From contig CAVRHO010000009.1 of assembly GCA_963721065.1 (NCBI GenBank), positions 995,583-1,059,582 on the forward strand: a DNA stretch of 64,000 nt. Direction: 5' to 3'. Below the pieces are notes generated by a model, which worked only from the letters and a program-made list of their open reading frames with translations, was not told where the DNA came from and searched no databases. The position numbers were made by a program, and so were the translations under genes. Below, piece after piece: positions 61,418 through 64,000 of the stretch (position 1 is the stretch's first letter; every line of letters starts with the position of its first letter). This DNA is from CAWBLP01 sp963721065 (GTDB lineage Bacteria > Pseudomonadota > Alphaproteobacteria > Acetobacterales > Acetobacteraceae).

Positions 61418-62230
61418 TCAGGGCGGTTGGGCGACGGCCGCTTGCCGCCGAGGCACGTCAGGCAGGGGGAATGGGGTGACCGGCGGCTCCCCGATGAAGA
61501 AGCCCAGGCTGCGGCGGATGCCGGCGCGGGTGGGTTCCGGCCAGCCGAGGGCGGGATTGCGGTCCGCCTCCGTGTCGCAGAAATGGATCTCGCGACGGCG
61601 GAACCCCTTCATGAGTTTGGGCAGGTTGCCGCGATACCACATGATCCCGCAGGTTATTTCGAACCAGAAATTCCCCTGGCACAGGCTGGGCGAGATGCCG
61701 AGGTCGGCGCAGATATCGGCGAGCGCCCGGCCGATCGGGCGGCGGCGGATTTCCGCCACGAACTGCTCCACGGTTGGCAGGTTGGCAGGATCGGGCTCCT
61801 CGTCCGGGTCGGGGTTTCGGGCCGGACGGCGACGCGGCGGCTGTGATTCGGCTGTCGCAGCCGCTGGCTGAACGGCGGCCGGCTGCGCTGCGCGGGGTGC
61901 CGGTTCGCGGCGCCTGCTGATGACGAGGTCGCGCCCCCGCGCTGCGCGCGCGAGCAGCACCTGTTCCAACGCCATGGCGCGCAGGAGGCCGCGACAGAGG
62001 CGTGCCCGGATCGTGGCAACGCGTGCGGTGCCGAAGAACTGCGCGATGACCGAGAAGCCGCGTGCGACCGCTCGGTGCTCGAGCGTTTGCGCGAGGTGGA
62101 GCCCGTAGCCGAGCAGGACGTGGATAATGGCGAGGAGGTGGGCGATGTTTTCGGGCACGGGCTTGCCGGGCCGGTCCTGTGGGGGATCGGGCGGGGAGGG
62201 AAGGCCGGCGGTGGTGTCCGCGTCGCACAT
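61418..62230 (-). CDS. Hypothetical protein
   Basis: A 270-residue protein of unknown function. The N-terminal third is helical (IAHLLAIIHVLLGYGLHLAQTLEHRA, shown here over positions about 29-54) with FSVIAQFFGTARVATIRARL following. A Pro/Arg-rich linker separates it from a C-terminal domain with LADICADLGISPSLC. The 188-bp promoter-side region is AT-richer than the surroundings. A putative promoter lies so close to the ATG that the message may be leaderless. Confidence 0.72.
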   Translation of the reverse strand: MCDADTTAGLPSPPDPPQDRPGKPVPENIAHLLAIIHVLLGYGLHLAQTLEHRAVARGFSVIAQFFGTARVATIRARLCRGLLRAMALEQVLLARAARGRDLVISRRREPAPRAAQPAAVQPAAATAESQPPRRRPARNPDPDEEPDPANLPTVEQFVAEIRRRPIGRALADICADLGISPSLCQGNFWFEITCGIMWYRGNLPKLMKGFRRREIHFCDTEADRNPALGWPEPTRAGIRRSLGFFIGEPPVTPFPLPDVPRRQAAVAQPP

Positions 62231-62238
62231 GGGTAGTA

Positions 62239-62267
62239 TGAATAACTAACATGAAGCGCGATGTCAA
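62239..62267 (-). promoter_or_regulatory. Putative promoter of the gene starting at 62230
   Basis: On the minus strand a perfect TTGACA (62267-62262) is followed after 17 bases by TATTCA (62244-62239). The ATG at 62230 is only eight bases further, so transcription would begin at or next to the start codon. No Shine-Dalgarno is visible. Confidence 0.5.
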
Positions 62268-62615
62268 GAGATGAATTCATCGCCTGGGTCGTGGCTTCAT
62301 CCACCTGCGGCATTCAGGCGCCGAGTAGGCTTTCCCTGACATGGCTGCAGTTCTGCCTGTCGGCTTTCAGGCGGGTCCGGTCCGAAGCGGACATTCGTGC
62401 CGCGGCGGCCATTGGCCATGAAAGGAAGGTCGGCTCTGGACGCCGTCACCACATACCTGGACAGTCTTAGAGAAGGAGCCTCGAGCGGAAGCGACGCTTC
62501 CCATCGCATGTATTTTGCTGTTTATGAAGACGGGGCACGGATCAGACCCCGAGTTCTATGACTGCCGCCAGCGCCTCGAATGGGAATGTGCTCAGGCCAG
62601 AAACAGGGGCTTTTC
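62268..62615. other. Intergenic region
   Basis: About 350 bp between divergent genes. Apart from the promoter noted on the minus strand, no gene, RNA or clear repeat was recognised. Base composition becomes more balanced toward the downstream serine hydrolase gene. Confidence 0.5.
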
Positions 62616-63846
62616 ATGCGCTTCCACTGCTTTCTGCTGTCAACGATGTTGATGTTACTCGTTTACCCTGGCTTGGCTTGGTCTGAGCCGCCCAAGCTCG
62701 GCCACGATCATGAACTGAGGCAGGATTTACAGGCCGTGGCAAACGCTTATTTGAAGGAGCGTGGCGCGGCCGAACATATCAGCGGCGTTGCACTGCGGGT
62801 CGACACCGGCAACGGCATGCCGGTCGAGGTGTATTCTGGCACCTTCGGCCGGAGCCAAGCGCAAATTAATAAGCATACACTGTTTCAGGTCGGTAGTAAC
62901 ACTAAGCACTTTACCGCTGCACTTATCCTCAAGCTTGAGGCTCTGGGAAAACTGAGCATCCACGATACTGTCGGGAAATGGTTGCCCCAGTACCCGGAAT
63001 GGAGCCATTGGACGATCCGGCAGCTGCTGAACATGACAACGACAATTCCGAACTATTCCGAGACGGTGCAGATAGGAGAGATCGAAGCGAAGCAGCCAGA
63101 TCATCAGTTCACGCCGCAAGATCTGCTCGATGCAGCACGGAATCCCATCTTACCAAAGCCCGATTCCGGCTGGTTCTACTCGAATACCAATAGTATCCTT
63201 GCGGGCCTGATCATCGAGAAAGCGGCGCACATGAGCTACGCCCAGGCGCTACGCACTTATATTCTTGCCCCCCTGCGACTGCGCAATACCTTCTACAGCG
63301 ATGGCCCCTACCCGCTTTCGGGTACTGCGCCGCCTGCCGCAGGGCATCTACGACAACCCCGAGTGCCTGTTGTACCAGCCGCAGCCCTGCTCCATAAGCA
63401 CGCTGGCGCCGCTCATCGGCCGCGATATGAGCCGACAAAACCTGTCCTGGGCGGGACCGGCAGGCGCTCTCATCTCCAATCCCGCCGATCTCGACACCTG
63501 GATCCGTGATCTATTCGGCCTCAAGCTGTTTCCACAGAAGCAGCTCGACGAGATGACTGAAATCGTCTCGCAGAAATCGGGTAAGCCGATCCCGGATGTC
63601 AGCGCTGACGATCCGATAGGCTTTGCCCTCGACCTGGGTCGTGCCTACAAGCCGGAGCTGGGAGGCAAATTGTGGTTCTACCAGGGAACAACCCTTGGCT
63701 TCCGTGCCGTTTTTGCATATTGGCCGCAGGACAACCTGGTGATCACCGCAGCCACAAACAGCCAGCCCCCCAGCAATCAGGATCAGTTCATTTCGCTTGT
63801 TGTTGGCCGCGCGTACAAAGCCGCTATGACGGCGGCGAAGCGGTAG
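62616..63846 (+). pseudogene. Serine hydrolase (beta-lactamase/penicillin-binding-like), frameshifted
   Basis: It starts MRFHCFLLSTMLMLLVYPGLAW, a secretion signal. The nucleophile motif SxxK is SNTK in VGSNTKHFTA and the second motif YSNTN is present. The frame breaks in the CCCC at 63305-63308; one fewer C continues PTRFRVLRRLPQGIYD to a normal C-terminus (WFYQGTTLGFRAVFAYWP). Restored length is about 409 residues. Codon use and base composition are visibly more AT-rich than in neighbours, so it may have been acquired by transfer. Likely a periplasmic peptidase or esterase. Confidence 0.85.
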
Positions 63847-64000
63847 CATCATGGAGCCCCCCTTCCGCGTTCCAAAGTGCACGTATTTCGGCGATAGCCG
63901 GCTGGTAACCTCCTTGCCAGCTCAATGGCTCCCCCCACGTCCGTTGGATAACATGTCCGGTTTCGAGGAACAGCGGGACCCGCTCCAACGACGGCTTTGG
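63824..64000 (-). CDS. Possible C-terminal end of an unidentified gene (partial)
   Basis: An open frame of 58 codons plus stop enters from the right edge and ends at TAG 63824, overlapping the serine hydrolase gene tail by 23 bases. The residues (for example WGEPLSWQGGYQPAIAEI, then RALWNAEGG) look protein-like. No family is recognised and no start is in view. Confidence 0.3.
   Translation of the reverse strand, partial: PKPSLERVPLFLETGHVIQRTWGEPLSWQGGYQPAIAEIRALWNAEGGLHDATASPPS

Overview
High-GC, densely coding DNA from an alphaproteobacterium, most likely a member of the Acetobacteraceae/Rhodospirillales. Supporting signs are a SAM-II riboswitch ahead of metZ, an alphaproteobacterial SOS box (GAAC-N7-GAAC) ahead of lexA, HpnK-type hopanoid biosynthesis, an LpxI-type lipid A enzyme, and many metabolic genes for organic acids, aromatics and phosphonates. 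This placement comes from gene content and regulatory style, not from a search. No plasmid, phage or intact transposon genes were seen; the window looks chromosomal.

Layout. 0-10 kb: the end of a hydrogenase maturation operon (hypC-hypA) with an FNR/FixK-type box, a 2-hydroxyacid dehydrogenase, a Tat-exported substrate-binding protein, an acetolactate-synthase-like enzyme, a VTT membrane protein, a serine hydrolase, a broken dienelactone hydrolase and lexA. 10-20 kb: a translationally coupled Rieske dioxygenase pair, a flavin monooxygenase/acyl-CoA-dehydrogenase-like gene with a DUF2237 gene, a decayed group II intron, the CCA-adding enzyme, metZ with its riboswitch, tRNA-Gly and a second Rieske oxygenase. 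20-26 kb: a glycolate oxidase operon (glcD, glcE, a small membrane protein, glcF, a TPR protein and a small coiled-coil protein). 26-45 kb: flavohemoglobin with two palindromes upstream, an enoyl-CoA hydratase, an EAL phosphodiesterase, uppP, a DedA/ATP-grasp pair, a cation efflux protein, mtgA, gltA, an MFS pump with hpnK, an LLM monooxygenase, an amidohydrolase, a class III aminotransferase and a PPC-domain protein.

45-55 kb is a complete C-P lyase phosphonate locus: phnG-H-I-J-K, then a repeat-filled gap, then phnL-M-DUF1045 on the minus strand. phnN converges on it. Divergent phnF and a second phnM-like gene lie on the plus strand. 55-64 kb: tRNA-Asn, lpxI-gloA, an enoyl-CoA hydratase, a 20-bp tandem array, a small protein with a pertussis/cholera-toxin-like ADP-ribosyltransferase pattern, an MmgE/PrpD protein, hypothetical proteins and a more AT-rich penicillin-binding-like serine hydrolase.

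Three window-wide patterns stand out. First, two families of fixed-length inverted-arm repeats (86-88 bp and 106 bp) recur between genes, together with several unrelated 15-25 bp minisatellites. Second, eight conserved genes are each broken once, and every break is repaired by removing one base, mostly in short homopolymers. That looks more like consensus error than gene decay. Third, many gene pairs overlap as ATGA or TGATG, which shows tight operon structure.
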